A stretch of DNA of 50,398 nt from Pseudomonadota bacterium (lineage in GTDB: Bacteria; Pseudomonadota; Alphaproteobacteria; Caulobacterales; Caulobacteraceae). Below, in pieces: positions 30,672 through 41,872 of this stretch. Position 1 is the stretch's first letter; each line of letters begins with the position of its first letter. The notes under the pieces are model-generated. The model saw only the letters and a program-made list of their open reading frames with translations, had not been told where the DNA came from and did not search any database. Where the stretch lies: positions 1 to 50,398 of the forward strand of contig JAEWDF010000033.1 of the NCBI GenBank assembly GCA_023390245.1, written 5' to 3'. A program made the translations under genes and the position numbers.

Positions 30672-31634
30672 ATGAGCCTGTCCGCCGACCAGACCGTCGA
30701 AGCCCTGCGCGCCGCCGGGGAACCGACCCGCCTGCGCGTGCTGTCGCTGCTGGCCGGCGAGGAGCTGTCGGTTATGGAATTGTCGCGCATTCTGGACCAG
30801 AGCCAGCCGCGCGTCTCGCGCCATCTGAAGCTGATGACCGATGCCGGCCTGATCGAGCGGTTTCCCGACGGCGCGCGGGTCTATTACCGGCTGTCGCACG
30901 ACGCCCAGGCGCGCCGCCTGATCGACACTGTGCTGGACATCCTGGCCGACGACGCGGGCGAGGCCGACCATCGTAGACTGGACGAGGTGCGCAAGGACCG
31001 CGAGGAGGCCGCCGCCGCCTATTTCGAACAGGTCGCGCCCCAGTGGGACAAGCTGCGCTCGCTCTACGTCAGCGAAAGCGCGGTCGAGGCGGCGCTGGAG
31101 AAGGCGGCCGGTCCAGGGCCGTTCGAGCGCGTCGTGGACCTGGGCACCGGCTCGGGCCGGATGCTGACCCTGTTCGGCAGGAAGGCGAAGATGGCCGTGG
31201 GCCTGGACCTGAGCCAGAACATGCTGAACATCGCCCGCGCCAACGTCTCGCGCGCCGGGCTTGAGAAGGTCGAACTGCGTCACGGCGACATCTTCGCCAC
31301 CCGCCTGCCGGTCCACAGCGCCGATCTGGTGATCGTCCATCAGGTTCTGCACTACCTGGCCGACCCCGCCGCCGCCGTGGCGGAGGCCGCGCGGCTGGTC
31401 AGCCCCGGCGGGCGGCTGCTGATCGTCGATTTCGCCCCGCACGACTTCGAGCACATGCGCGAGGCGCACCAGCATCGCCGCCTGGGCTTCGCCGACGCCG
31501 AGATCGCCGGCTGGCTGAGGGAGGCGGGACTGGCCGCCTTCGCTCCCATCGCCCTGCCCCCCGACCAGGAGGGCCTGACCGTCACCATCTGGACCGGCGA
31601 GCGCCCGGCCGCCGCCGACCGCAGGAGCGCCTGA
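30672..31634 (+). CDS. ArsR-family regulator fused to a SAM-dependent methyltransferase
   Basis: A 320-residue two-domain protein. The N-terminal winged helix is ArsR-like (LRAAGEPTRLRVLSLLAGEELSVMELSRIL, then SQPRVSRHLKLM). After a linker comes a class I methyltransferase with the SAM loop VVDLGTGSGRMLTLF and DLVIVHQVLHYLADP. Located directly before metF and metH, it is likely the methionine-cycle regulator, perhaps sensing SAM or SAH through the methyltransferase fold; that is inference. The ATG at 30672 is chosen over a TTG at 30636 that would place the operator inside the gene. It overlaps metF by one base (TGATG). Confidence 0.88.
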   Translation: MSLSADQTVEALRAAGEPTRLRVLSLLAGEELSVMELSRILDQSQPRVSRHLKLMTDAGLIERFPDGARVYYRLSHDAQARRLIDTVLDILADDAGEADHRRLDEVRKDREEAAAAYFEQVAPQWDKLRSLYVSESAVEAALEKAAGPGPFERVVDLGTGSGRMLTLFGRKAKMAVGLDLSQNMLNIARANVSRAGLEKVELRHGDIFATRLPVHSADLVIVHQVLHYLADPAAAVAEAARLVSPGGRLLIVDFAPHDFEHMREAHQHRRLGFADAEIAGWLREAGLAAFAPIALPPDQEGLTVTIWTGERPAAADRRSA

Positions 31635-32581
31635 TGGCCGCCGCCCTGAACCTGGCCGAGGCCCGCGCCCTGCTGCTGTCGCCCCTGGGACCGGTGGCGC
31701 GCGCCGGGTCGAACACCCAGCCGGTCCGCGTCTCGTTCGAATTCTTCCCGCCCAAGTCGGACGAGGCGGAAGCCAATCTGTGGAAGGCGATCCGGCGGCT
31801 GGAGCCGCTGAGCCCCGCCTTCGTCTCGGTCACCTATGGCGCCGGCGGCTCCACGCGGGAGCGGACGCACCGCACCGTCCAGCGCATCATCTCGGAGACG
31901 ACCCTGCGCCCCGCCGCCCACCTGACCTGCGTAGAGGCCAGCCGCGACGAGGTGGACGAGGTGATCGAAGGCTACAAGGCCATCGGCGTCGATCACATCG
32001 TCGCCCTGCGCGGCGACCCGCCGGGCGGGGCGGGAATCGGCGGCGCCTATGCGCCGCGCGCCGACGGCTACGCCAACGCCACCGAACTGACGGCCGCCAT
32101 CGGGCGGATCGGCGGGTTCGACGTGACCGTCGGCGCCTATCCCGAAAAACACCCCGAGAGCCCCTCCATCGATCACGACATCGAGGTGCTGAAGGCCAAG
32201 GTCGACGCCGGCGCAACACGGGCCGTCAGCCAGTTCTTCTTCGACATCGAAGCGTTTCTGCGCTTCCGCGACCGGGTGCGGGCCGCGGGGGTAACCATCC
32301 CCCTGATCCCCGGCGTCATGCCGGTGTCCAACTTCGCCGGGTTGAAGCGGATGACGGCGGCGTGCGGCGCCGCCCTGCCCGACTGGCTGGCGGCCCACTT
32401 CGACGGGCTGGACGACGACCCGGAGACCCGCCGCCTGATCGCCGCCTCGGTCGCCGCCGAAACCTGCGCACGCCTGCAGGAAGAGGGTTTTTCGGACTTC
32501 CACTTCTACACCCTGAACCGGGCGGACCTGGTCTATGCCATCTGCCGGGTGCTGGGCGTGCGGGAACAGGCCGTCGCGTGA
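31634..32581 (+). CDS. metF: 5,10-methylenetetrahydrofolate reductase MetF
   Basis: MetF reduces 5,10-methylene-THF to 5-methyl-THF, the methyl donor for MetH. The 315-residue protein has the TIM-barrel family segments VSFEFFPPKSDEAE (with the catalytic Glu), SVTYGAGGSTRERT, HLTCVEASRDEV, VALRGDPPGG, and AVSQFFFDIEAFLRFRD. It is 1 bp overlapped with the upstream regulator and followed, after a family A repeat, by metH part 1. Confidence 0.96.
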   Translation: MAAALNLAEARALLLSPLGPVARAGSNTQPVRVSFEFFPPKSDEAEANLWKAIRRLEPLSPAFVSVTYGAGGSTRERTHRTVQRIISETTLRPAAHLTCVEASRDEVDEVIEGYKAIGVDHIVALRGDPPGGAGIGGAYAPRADGYANATELTAAIGRIGGFDVTVGAYPEKHPESPSIDHDIEVLKAKVDAGATRAVSQFFFDIEAFLRFRDRVRAAGVTIPLIPGVMPVSNFAGLKRMTAACGAALPDWLAAHFDGLDDDPETRRLIAASVAAETCARLQEEGFSDFHFYTLNRADLVYAICRVLGVREQAVA

Positions 32582-32585
32582 AGAC

Positions 32586-32709
32586 CCCCTCCGTCCCTCC
32601 GCTGACGCTCCGGGCCACCTCCCCATCGCTTCGCGACAGGGAGGAGACGACGACGTCATGTCTCCTCCCCATCCCTGATGGGGAGGGGGACCACGAAGTG
32701 GTGGAGGGG
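32586..32709. repeat. Composite palindromic repeat, family A, copy 3
   Basis: Same inside-facing orientation as copy 2: left unit CCCCTCCGTCCCTCCG to GGAGGAGAC, right unit TGTCTCCTCCCCATCC to CCACGAAGTGGTGGAGGGG. It occupies almost all of the 154 bp between metF and metH part 1. The ribosome site of metH part 1 (CGGAG at 32724-32728) lies outside it. Confidence 0.85.
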
Positions 32710-32735
32710 CTCTCAACGCCTCACGGAGCACACCC

Positions 32736-33800
32736 ATGACCCGCGCCGAACGCATCGCCGCCCTGCACGCGGCGGCGAAAGAACGCATCCTGGTGCTGGA
32801 CGGCAGCTGGGGCGTGATGATCCAGCGCCGCAATCTGACCGAGGACGATTTCCGGGGCGAACGCTTCCGCGACCACAACCATCCGCAGAAGGGCAACAAC
32901 GACCTGTTGATCCTGACGCGGCCGGACATCGTGGCGGACCTGCACGACGTCTATTACGCCGCCGGCGCCGACATTTCCGAGACCAACACCTTCTCATCGA
33001 CCACCATCGCCCAGGCCGACTATGGGCTGGAGGACGCGGTCTATGACCTGAACTTCGAGGGCGCGCGCATCGCCCGCGAGGTCGCCGACCGCTGGACCGA
33101 GAAGGAGCCGCACAAGCCCCGCTTCGTCGCCGGCGCCATCGGCCCGACCAACCGCACCCTGTCGCTGAGCCCCGACGTCAACGACCCCGGCTTCCGCGCC
33201 GTCACCTATGACGAGGTCTATAACGCCTACAAACAGCAGGCCCGCGCCCTGCATCACGGCGGCGTCGATCTGTTCCTGATCGAGACGGTGTTCGACACCC
33301 TGAACTGCAAGGCCGCGATCAAGGCGATCAAGGACCTGGAGGACGAGGGGCTGGAGCCCCTGCCCCTGTGGATCTCGGGCACCATCACCGACCGGTCGGG
33401 CCGCACCCTCAGCGGTCAGACGGCCGAGGCCTTCTGGAACTCTATCCGCCACGCCAGGCCTTTCGCCGTCGGCTTCAACTGCGCCCTGGGCGCCGAGCTG
33501 ATGCGGCCGCACATCGCCGAACTGAGCCGCGTCGCCGACACCCTGGTCAGCGCCTATCCCAACGCCGGCCTGCCCAACGCCATGGGCCAGTATGACGAAC
33601 AACCGCACGAGACCGCCCACTTCCTGGAGGAATGGGCGCAGTCGGGCCTGGTCAACATCGTCGGCGGCTGCTGCGGCACGACGCCGGACCATATCAAACA
33701 CGTCGCGGAAGAGGTCGCAGGCGTGAAGCCGCGCGCCGTGCCGGAGCGGCCGGTGGCCCTGCGCCTGTCGGGGCTGGAACCGTTCGAGCTGGCGTCGTGA
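32736..33800 (+). CDS. metH: Methionine synthase, homocysteine-binding subunit (MetH N-terminal part)
   Basis: A 354-residue protein corresponding to the first domain of cobalamin-dependent methionine synthase, which activates homocysteine on zinc. The zinc ligands are C249 (VGFNCALGAELM) and C312-C313 (IVGGCCGTTPDH). The N-terminus ILVLDGSWGVMIQRRNL is typical. It ends exactly where the E. coli enzyme passes from the homocysteine domain to the folate domain. A 166-bp gap separates it from the second gene. It must act in trans with that protein. Confidence 0.95.
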   Translation: MTRAERIAALHAAAKERILVLDGSWGVMIQRRNLTEDDFRGERFRDHNHPQKGNNDLLILTRPDIVADLHDVYYAAGADISETNTFSSTTIAQADYGLEDAVYDLNFEGARIAREVADRWTEKEPHKPRFVAGAIGPTNRTLSLSPDVNDPGFRAVTYDEVYNAYKQQARALHHGGVDLFLIETVFDTLNCKAAIKAIKDLEDEGLEPLPLWISGTITDRSGRTLSGQTAEAFWNSIRHARPFAVGFNCALGAELMRPHIAELSRVADTLVSAYPNAGLPNAMGQYDEQPHETAHFLEEWAQSGLVNIVGGCCGTTPDHIKHVAEEVAGVKPRAVPERPVALRLSGLEPFELAS

Positions 33801-33815
33801 CGGGCTGGAAATCAT

Positions 33816-33958
33816 CCCTTCTCCCCTTGGGAGAAGGTGGCCCGAAGGGCCGGATGAGGGTCGGGCGCGTCCGCCGGCGCCAGCCGTCCCTCACCCTTTC
33901 GCGCAAGACCGATCACTGCGCTCTCGGGCGCTCAAGCCCTCTCCCAAAGGGAGAGGGA
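33816..33958. repeat. Composite palindromic repeat, family B, between the two metH genes
   Basis: Left arm CCCTTCTCCCCTTGGGAG with AAGGTGGCCCGAAGGGCCGG and ATGAGGG; right arm CCCTCACCCTTTCGCG and CCCTCTCCCAAAGGGAGAGGG. It is the same family as the insertion in murD. The last bases, GGGAGAGGGAGG, form the only Shine-Dalgarno candidate for metH part 2. Confidence 0.85.
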
Positions 33959-33966
33959 GGACTGTC

Positions 33967-36630
<2,664 letters not shown>

Positions 36631-37119
36631 AGAGCCAGGCCCGGCCTTGAGTCAGCGCCGCCGCCGGGCTCGGCGACGCCGGGCGGAATGTACATGCTCG
36701 CACCCTCCTGTCGTTCCGAGAGCCCCGAAACCCAGGAGGCCATTTGTTCAGCGCCGGTCCGGACGCCGAGCGGTCATTTCGCCCCAGGCGCCTGATCCAT
36801 CCGGAATCCGCCCGACGATAGGGAAACCCCGACATTGGATCTGCCCTCGGCAGGCGCCCCCGCGAAGGCGAGATGAGGACGGGGGCCAACCAAGCCCTGG
36901 TCCGCCATAACGAACGGACGGCACGGAATCCAGGAGGAGACTTCGACTCGCCACGCGCCGGCTCGTTCCGACGGCTGCGATCATACGCCGGTCCTTCCGC
37001 CGCCTCTCCTGAAAGGACGCACTTGAAGCCCGAACTCCAGCCGGATTCAGCTCGGATCGGCTCTCGACGCCGGAGGACGCCGCCCGCATCCGCCCACGAC
37101 TAGTAGTGCGAGACGGACC
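36631..37119. other. 489-bp stretch with no convincing gene
   Basis: Frames here have atypical composition, lack ribosome sites and resemble no family I know. GC-rich hairpin-forming sequence near 36660-36690 may end the met operon. The bases around 36690-36740 and 36890-36950 faintly resemble the CCGGGG/GAACCCGGAATCC-type repeat seen at 42807-42914, possibly in decayed form. Confidence 0.5.
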
Positions 37120-37659
37120 TCAGCGGTCCGCCGTTTCCTCCAGGCCGACCTCCGCCGGGGTCGCCGGCGGCGTGGTGATGTTCTCGCGAATGCGGCGCGC
37201 GGCGTGTTCGCAGCGGCCGGGCAGGCCGAAGAACAGGCCGAAGGCCTGACTGCGCACCGCCTCGTCCTCATTGGCCAGAAGCGGCGCCCACTGCGCCTTG
37301 GCGGCGGCGGCGGCCTCGGCGGCCGTCTGTCGGGTCGCCGCCGTCTGACGCGGCGCAGCCGCCGCCAGGGCGCCGCGGAAGTCCGACGCCTCCAGCCGGC
37401 CCAGGCGAACCAGCTCCGTATCCTCGGGCACACGGTTGGTCAGGGTGTCGCCCAGGTCCGCATGGCCCGTCACCAGGGCGTCGCACCAGGCGACCAGCGG
37501 ATAATCCTCGGTCGGCGCGCCGCGCGGCAGCGGATTGGCGTAGGCCACCGCCTCCCGCAGCTTCAGCGCATCCACGCTCTCGGTCGTCCGGTTGGCGGTG
37601 GCGATCGGCGCATCCGCCACCTGAATCATAGCCAACAAGGCGAAGCCAATATTGATCAT
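37120..37659 (-). CDS. Hypothetical exported protein
   Basis: A 179-residue protein with a weak hydrophobic N-terminus (MINIGFALLAMIQVADAPIA) that may be a signal peptide. It has two conserved-looking Cys (AWCDALVT and GRCEHAARRI) and an Ala-rich helical middle (APRQTAATRQTAAEAAAAAKAQW). GGAAAGGG lies 4 bases before the ATG. No family recognised. It stands alone and is divergent from the next small gene. Confidence 0.6.
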   Translation of the reverse strand: MINIGFALLAMIQVADAPIATANRTTESVDALKLREAVAYANPLPRGAPTEDYPLVAWCDALVTGHADLGDTLTNRVPEDTELVRLGRLEASDFRGALAAAAPRQTAATRQTAAEAAAAAKAQWAPLLANEDEAVRSQAFGLFFGLPGRCEHAARRIRENITTPPATPAEVGLEETADR

Positions 37660-37763
37660 GCTACCCTTTCCACAGCTTCATTGGGGCCCCGTCCCCAAGG
37701 ACGTCGACTATACGTATCGGCGCTCTCGGATTAGCATATGACCACCTTAGATTGGAGATGAGC

Positions 37764-38102
37764 ATGCATAGGGGAATAATCGGTATCGGGTTCGTGGCCA
37801 GCATCGTTGTCAATAGTGTGGCATTTGCTCAGATCGCGCCCGCGCCGCCTCGCGTCCATGATGTGGTTCCTACACCCAGAGGCCTGGGCGAAATTGAGAA
37901 TGAGTCTTTTCGGCGCTTGGAACTGCAACGCCCAGGGGGCGAGATTGTCGATCGAGAGAATCTCGCCAACCAAGTCGCAGCTCTGGTGGATGAAGGGAAA
38001 TGTGATGAAGCGCGAGTGCTAGCGCGGAGCCAAGGCGATCGTGCCATGGCGCGGCGTGTTGGGCAGATTTGCCACCCCAATCAACGGCACTCTACACGGT
38101 AA
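37764..38102 (+). CDS. Hypothetical small exported protein, atypical composition
   Basis: A 112-residue protein with a signal peptide (GIIGIGFVASIVVNSVAFAQ) and a mature part containing LANQVAALVDEGKCDEARVLARSQGDRAMARRVGQIC, an alpha-helical segment with two Cys. The ATG at 37764 is chosen because GGAG lies 6 bases upstream; the ATG at 37758 abuts it. Codon third positions are clearly less GC-rich than in neighbouring genes, which may mean recent arrival. Function unknown. Confidence 0.6.
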   Translation: MHRGIIGIGFVASIVVNSVAFAQIAPAPPRVHDVVPTPRGLGEIENESFRRLELQRPGGEIVDRENLANQVAALVDEGKCDEARVLARSQGDRAMARRVGQICHPNQRHSTR

Positions 38103-38153
38103 TCTGCGCCACCTTCTCACCTAAAGCAAATATTGTTCAGCATATAAAAAGTT

Positions 38154-38181
38154 GGGGCGGTGAACTTTTGTTCACCGCCCC
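38154..38181. terminator. Strong bidirectional Rho-independent terminator
   Basis: GGGGCGGTGAAC (38154-38165), loop TTTT, GTTCACCGCCCC (38170-38181): a perfect 12-bp stem. On the minus strand it is followed by AACTTTTTATA, ending the TonB-dependent receptor transcript; on the plus strand by ATTTTC, ending 37764-38102. Confidence 0.9.
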
Positions 38182-38205
38182 ATTTTCACTCGCTATTAAG
38201 AACGC

Positions 38206-41200
38206 TTAGAACTGCCAGTCGAAACCAAGGCGGATATACCGCGGAGTTTGATAGGCGGTCGGCTTGCGATAGTTCGGATTCGCGTTACCGCCGGTGATCT
38301 CTCCCGTTTCCACGAAGTCAGTCGCACCGTCGAAGTTGAACACGTTGAAGACGTCCGCACGCAGGACAAGATTGCCTGGGATGGACACCGGTACGGTGTA
38401 ACGCAGCGACAGGTCGACGTTACGATACCACTCACCCGAGAACTGCGTGCCACGCGGCGTCGCTCGACCTTGGCAGTACCAGGAAGCCACGCGGTAAGCG
38501 CGAGCGAACGGATCGGTCGGGTGATAGCCCATGCAACCGTACGCACGCGGCGACTGGAGGATGGCGTTGGCGCCGATCAACAGGTCCTTCGTCAGTTGGT
38601 AGGAACCGAACACCTTCAAGGTGTGCGCGTGGTGGTTCGGCAGCAGGCCTTCAGCACCTTCCATCAGGGCCGGCTGGTCGAAGTCTTGCGACGCACCGGC
38701 ATCATCCTGACCGTTATCGGACTTCACATAACCTTCGAAGTTACCGCGGCTTTCCGACAGGGTGTACGATCCCTGTAGCTGCCACACGCCATCGAACGCC
38801 CGCTCCAGTTCAAACTGCAGCGCCTGGTATTGACGCTTGATCGGCGGATAGCCGAGCGCGTTTGCAGAGAGATTGACGGTCCGCAGTTCTGTCTCGCCCG
38901 GAAGCGGATCCGACAGGATCACTTCCATGTTGCTGCCCGGGTTGTGGACAACATACTGGTGGAAGCCCGTCCAGATTTCTTCACATCCGGCGCCATCGCT
39001 GGGATCATCGGGATCACCGATGGTCGCCGCGTAGCCGTTGGCCGCGCAATAGTTCAGCACCGCACGGTCGATGGCCACATCTTCAGCCGACCGCTTGAGA
39101 TCGCGGAAGGTGAACGACGCACGGCCAGTCCACAGGTCGCCGAACTTCCGCTCGTAACCCAGGATGATTTCCTCTTCCATCGTGGACTGCAGATTCTGCG
39201 CGATCTGGGTCGACGCGTCGTACAGTTCGCCCGTGCTGGTCACGCTACAACCACGAGCGTTCGTCGTTCCGAAGCCCGGTCCCTCAGGGCAGAGCTGTGC
39301 TCCAGTCCACCCCGTGACCTGAGCTCCCAAGGCGTTCGGGACACCATTGGAGTCATAGCCGGAGGGCAGAAGAAAGAACTCGCTATAGTACAGCTCTTGG
39401 GAGCCCATGCGGGAAGCCGTATTGGCAGCAACCGGCATGAAGTAACGGCCCCAGAAGCCATACAGGCGGCTTTCACCATTACCGGCAAGGTCATAGGAGA
39501 AGCCCAGACGGGGACCGATTTCCTTGTCGAAATTGGTGAGTTCATCGCCGGCGATATTGTTCAGCAAGAACTTGTCCATGCGAACGCCGAGATTCAGGTT
39601 CAGGCGGTCGGACACTTCCCATTCATCTTGAATGTAGAAAGCCTCATTGGTGCCGGTGAAGGATCCCCCCGAATTGAAGATATTCACCTCAACATAGCGA
39701 TCCCCGGGATTGAGGTTGCTAGCGCCTTGGGCCTGAGCCGTAGCAGCGGTTGCCGTGTGATACAGATAGGCGCCGGAGAACGGACCCGGACGGTTTTGAA
39801 CCGAGTAGAGGCTGTTCTCTTCCTTGTCGTACCCGAAACGGACGTGGTGGTTGCCGAAGAGCGAGAAGTAGACGTCAGCGTCGGCGCGGAAGAACTCCCG
39901 TTCCATTTCGACCAGATCGTTAACCGACCCCGTTTGCCCAGGGCTGACGCGAATGGTCGTGCCCGAACCATCGTCGGTGGCGTAGATGGCGTCCGGCAGA
40001 ACCGTCGAACTCCGGTCCTGGTTCTTGCCGTAGGCGGCCGAAATAGTCAGCCAGTCGGTCAGCGTTCCGGTGTAGCGGGCAACCCAGTTTTCGCCGCCGA
40101 ACTCACCGTAGGTCACCGCCTGGTAGGCGCCTGTGACATCCGTCAGCGGATCGAACGCATAGGTGTCAAGCGTCGTCGTCCGGGTCGTGTCGAAGTAGGT
40201 GAACTCCAGACGATGATCCTGAGTGATGTAAGCGTCCAGCTTGGCGCCATAGAACGGATCATCGGACGATTGACGCGAGGTGCTGCGGCCGGTGATTGAA
40301 GAGTCGCTGGTCTCGGTCTCACGAATCTCGGCCAAGCCGTAGAAGAACAGGCGATCACGGATGATCGGGCCGCCGAGTTCGACCGTGTAGCTGGTCGAAT
40401 CCGCTTCATCCAAGGCGTTACGCGACGTATAGGTGTCAGGCGCCTGCTCACGCAGCGAATTGGGCGCCCAATTGCCGTGAAGGGCGATCATGAGATCGTT
40501 AGTCCCCGACTTCGTCACGGCGTTGACGACACCACCCGTGGCGCGGCCGAACTCCGCGGAGTAACCGCCGGTCTTCACTTCCACCGAACGATAGAAGTCG
40601 AAGGGCACCGTAGTGCCGCCAAGGAAGTTGGCGAAGTTGGTGATATTCAGACCGTTGACGTAATAGGCGTTTTCGGCGACCGAGGCGCCGCTGATCGACG
40701 GCAGATCGCCAAAGGCGTTGTCGCCCTGCGACGTGCCGGGAGCCAGCAGGGTCACCGCAGTGAGGCTGCGGCCGACCGGAACGGTCTTGACCAGTTCTTC
40801 CAAATCCACGGTAAGACCGGTGGTCGTGCGGTTGAAGTCCAGCGACTGGCGGGCGCCAGTCACGACGATCTCGCCCAGTTCCGTAGCGCCCGCCGATCCA
40901 GCGGCGTTCAAGGTGAAGCTGTAGGACGAAGCGCCGCCGAGAGCGACCCGAGCGCTTTGAGCGACCGGATCATACCCGGGAGCCGCGATAGTGACGACGT
41001 AGGAGCCGATCGGCACCAAGGCCGCGCGGAACGAACCGTTCGCATCGGTCGTGGTGTTCCGGACGAAACCCTGTTCGCTCGAACGGATTTCGACGGAAGC
41101 GCCGGCGACAGGAGCGCCAGCTCCATCGGTTACCGCGCCGACTAGCGTGCCGGACGAAAAGTCCTGGGCCGAGGCCGAGGTCGGCGCAAGCATGACCGCG

Positions 41201-41289
41201 GCGGCCGGCAGGGCGACCACAGCCGCCAGCGCAACCCCGCCGATCATCGTGCCGGCCAACAGGCGCTCACGAATGGTTTGGATCTTCAA
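38206..41289 (-). CDS. TonB-dependent outer-membrane receptor with carboxypeptidase-regulatory-like domain
   Basis: A 1027-residue outer-membrane transporter of the Oar-like type. A long signal peptide (LLAGTMIGGVALAAVVALPAAA...ASAQ) leads to a carboxypeptidase-regulatory-like beta domain (GTLVGAVTDGAGAPVAGASVEIRSS to about residue 125). A plug follows (ISGASVAENAYYVNGLNITNF, RATGGVVNAVTKSGTNDL). The 22-strand barrel ends in an aromatic residue (YIRLGFDWQF). I chose the TTG at 41289 (KIQTIRERLLAG) because AGGAGG lies 8 bases upstream and no ATG fits. The ligand is unknown. Codon GC is lower than in housekeeping neighbours. Confidence 0.9.
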   Translation of the reverse strand: MKIQTIRERLLAGTMIGGVALAAVVALPAAAVMLAPTSASAQDFSSGTLVGAVTDGAGAPVAGASVEIRSSEQGFVRNTTTDANGSFRAALVPIGSYVVTIAAPGYDPVAQSARVALGGASSYSFTLNAAGSAGATELGEIVVTGARQSLDFNRTTTGLTVDLEELVKTVPVGRSLTAVTLLAPGTSQGDNAFGDLPSISGASVAENAYYVNGLNITNFANFLGGTTVPFDFYRSVEVKTGGYSAEFGRATGGVVNAVTKSGTNDLMIALHGNWAPNSLREQAPDTYTSRNALDEADSTSYTVELGGPIIRDRLFFYGLAEIRETETSDSSITGRSTSRQSSDDPFYGAKLDAYITQDHRLEFTYFDTTRTTTLDTYAFDPLTDVTGAYQAVTYGEFGGENWVARYTGTLTDWLTISAAYGKNQDRSSTVLPDAIYATDDGSGTTIRVSPGQTGSVNDLVEMEREFFRADADVYFSLFGNHHVRFGYDKEENSLYSVQNRPGPFSGAYLYHTATAATAQAQGASNLNPGDRYVEVNIFNSGGSFTGTNEAFYIQDEWEVSDRLNLNLGVRMDKFLLNNIAGDELTNFDKEIGPRLGFSYDLAGNGESRLYGFWGRYFMPVAANTASRMGSQELYYSEFFLLPSGYDSNGVPNALGAQVTGWTGAQLCPEGPGFGTTNARGCSVTSTGELYDASTQIAQNLQSTMEEEIILGYERKFGDLWTGRASFTFRDLKRSAEDVAIDRAVLNYCAANGYAATIGDPDDPSDGAGCEEIWTGFHQYVVHNPGSNMEVILSDPLPGETELRTVNLSANALGYPPIKRQYQALQFELERAFDGVWQLQGSYTLSESRGNFEGYVKSDNGQDDAGASQDFDQPALMEGAEGLLPNHHAHTLKVFGSYQLTKDLLIGANAILQSPRAYGCMGYHPTDPFARAYRVASWYCQGRATPRGTQFSGEWYRNVDLSLRYTVPVSIPGNLVLRADVFNVFNFDGATDFVETGEITGGNANPNYRKPTAYQTPRYIRLGFDWQF

Positions 41290-41641
41290 AATCAAGTCCT
41301 CCTGAATGCCAGCCGGTCGCTTGGCGACAGCCGCACTAAGCTCCACGCCCCCATTGCGCGTAGATCGGATCGGACCATAGCCCCGGTTCGAAGGCGCGCC
41401 AGACGAATTACAGGCTCGTAATCTCTTAGTCGCTCCGCTGTCGCAATCTGGCCACACAGTGTCACATGCGCCGTTTCCACAACACAATTGCCATGTTCAC
41501 GGCACAAAGAGGCATGCCTTTGCCACGATTTGGCATGAACTGGGCGCGTTGTTGTCTGTTTTCGAAAGAAGCGGCGAGACACCTCATCCAAATCGCCGCC
41601 ACGCCGCACACGCCATGCGCACGCCGGTGCATCGATTCCCC

Positions 41642-41788
41642 TCAGCGCTCCACCGCCGCCCGACTCGCATAAGGCGCCGGCTCCGGCGTGCAGGACGCGA
41701 CGATCAATTGCGTCGCCATGAGACACAGAAGCGCCGCCGCGATAGGCTGGAGCCGATTTGAGACAGCGAAGGCGATCGATCGGGCCAT
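41642..41788 (-). CDS. Small putative lipoprotein
   Basis: A 48-residue frame: basic N-terminus (MARSIAFAVSNRLQ), hydrophobic core (PIAAALLCLMATQLIVAS) and a lipobox-like V-A-S-C, leaving a mature tail of about 16 residues (CTPEPAPYASRAAVER). GGAG lies 8 bases before the ATG. It is transcribed away from the MBL gene. The 352 bp between it and the receptor gene start show no gene and presumably hold the receptor promoter, for which I could not pick a clear -35/-10 pair. Confidence 0.45.
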   Translation of the reverse strand: MARSIAFAVSNRLQPIAAALLCLMATQLIVASCTPEPAPYASRAAVER

Positions 41789-41872
41789 GGCGGGCGCTCC
41801 AGCGAAGGTTACCAGGGCCTTAACGCAAGGGCCGGGCCGCGCGCGGGGCCAGACTCTGCGGCGCCGGACGCG

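Noticed and set aside
31634..32735. SAM or cobalamin riboswitch in front of metF or metH
   Set aside because: metF overlaps the upstream gene, and the space before metH part 1 is filled by a family A repeat. No riboswitch core was recognised.
41461..41580. Sigma-54 promoter (GTGGCAAAGGCATGC on the minus strand) for the TonB-dependent receptor
   Set aside because: The GG and GC elements are separated by 9 rather than 10 bases, and no activator site is visible.
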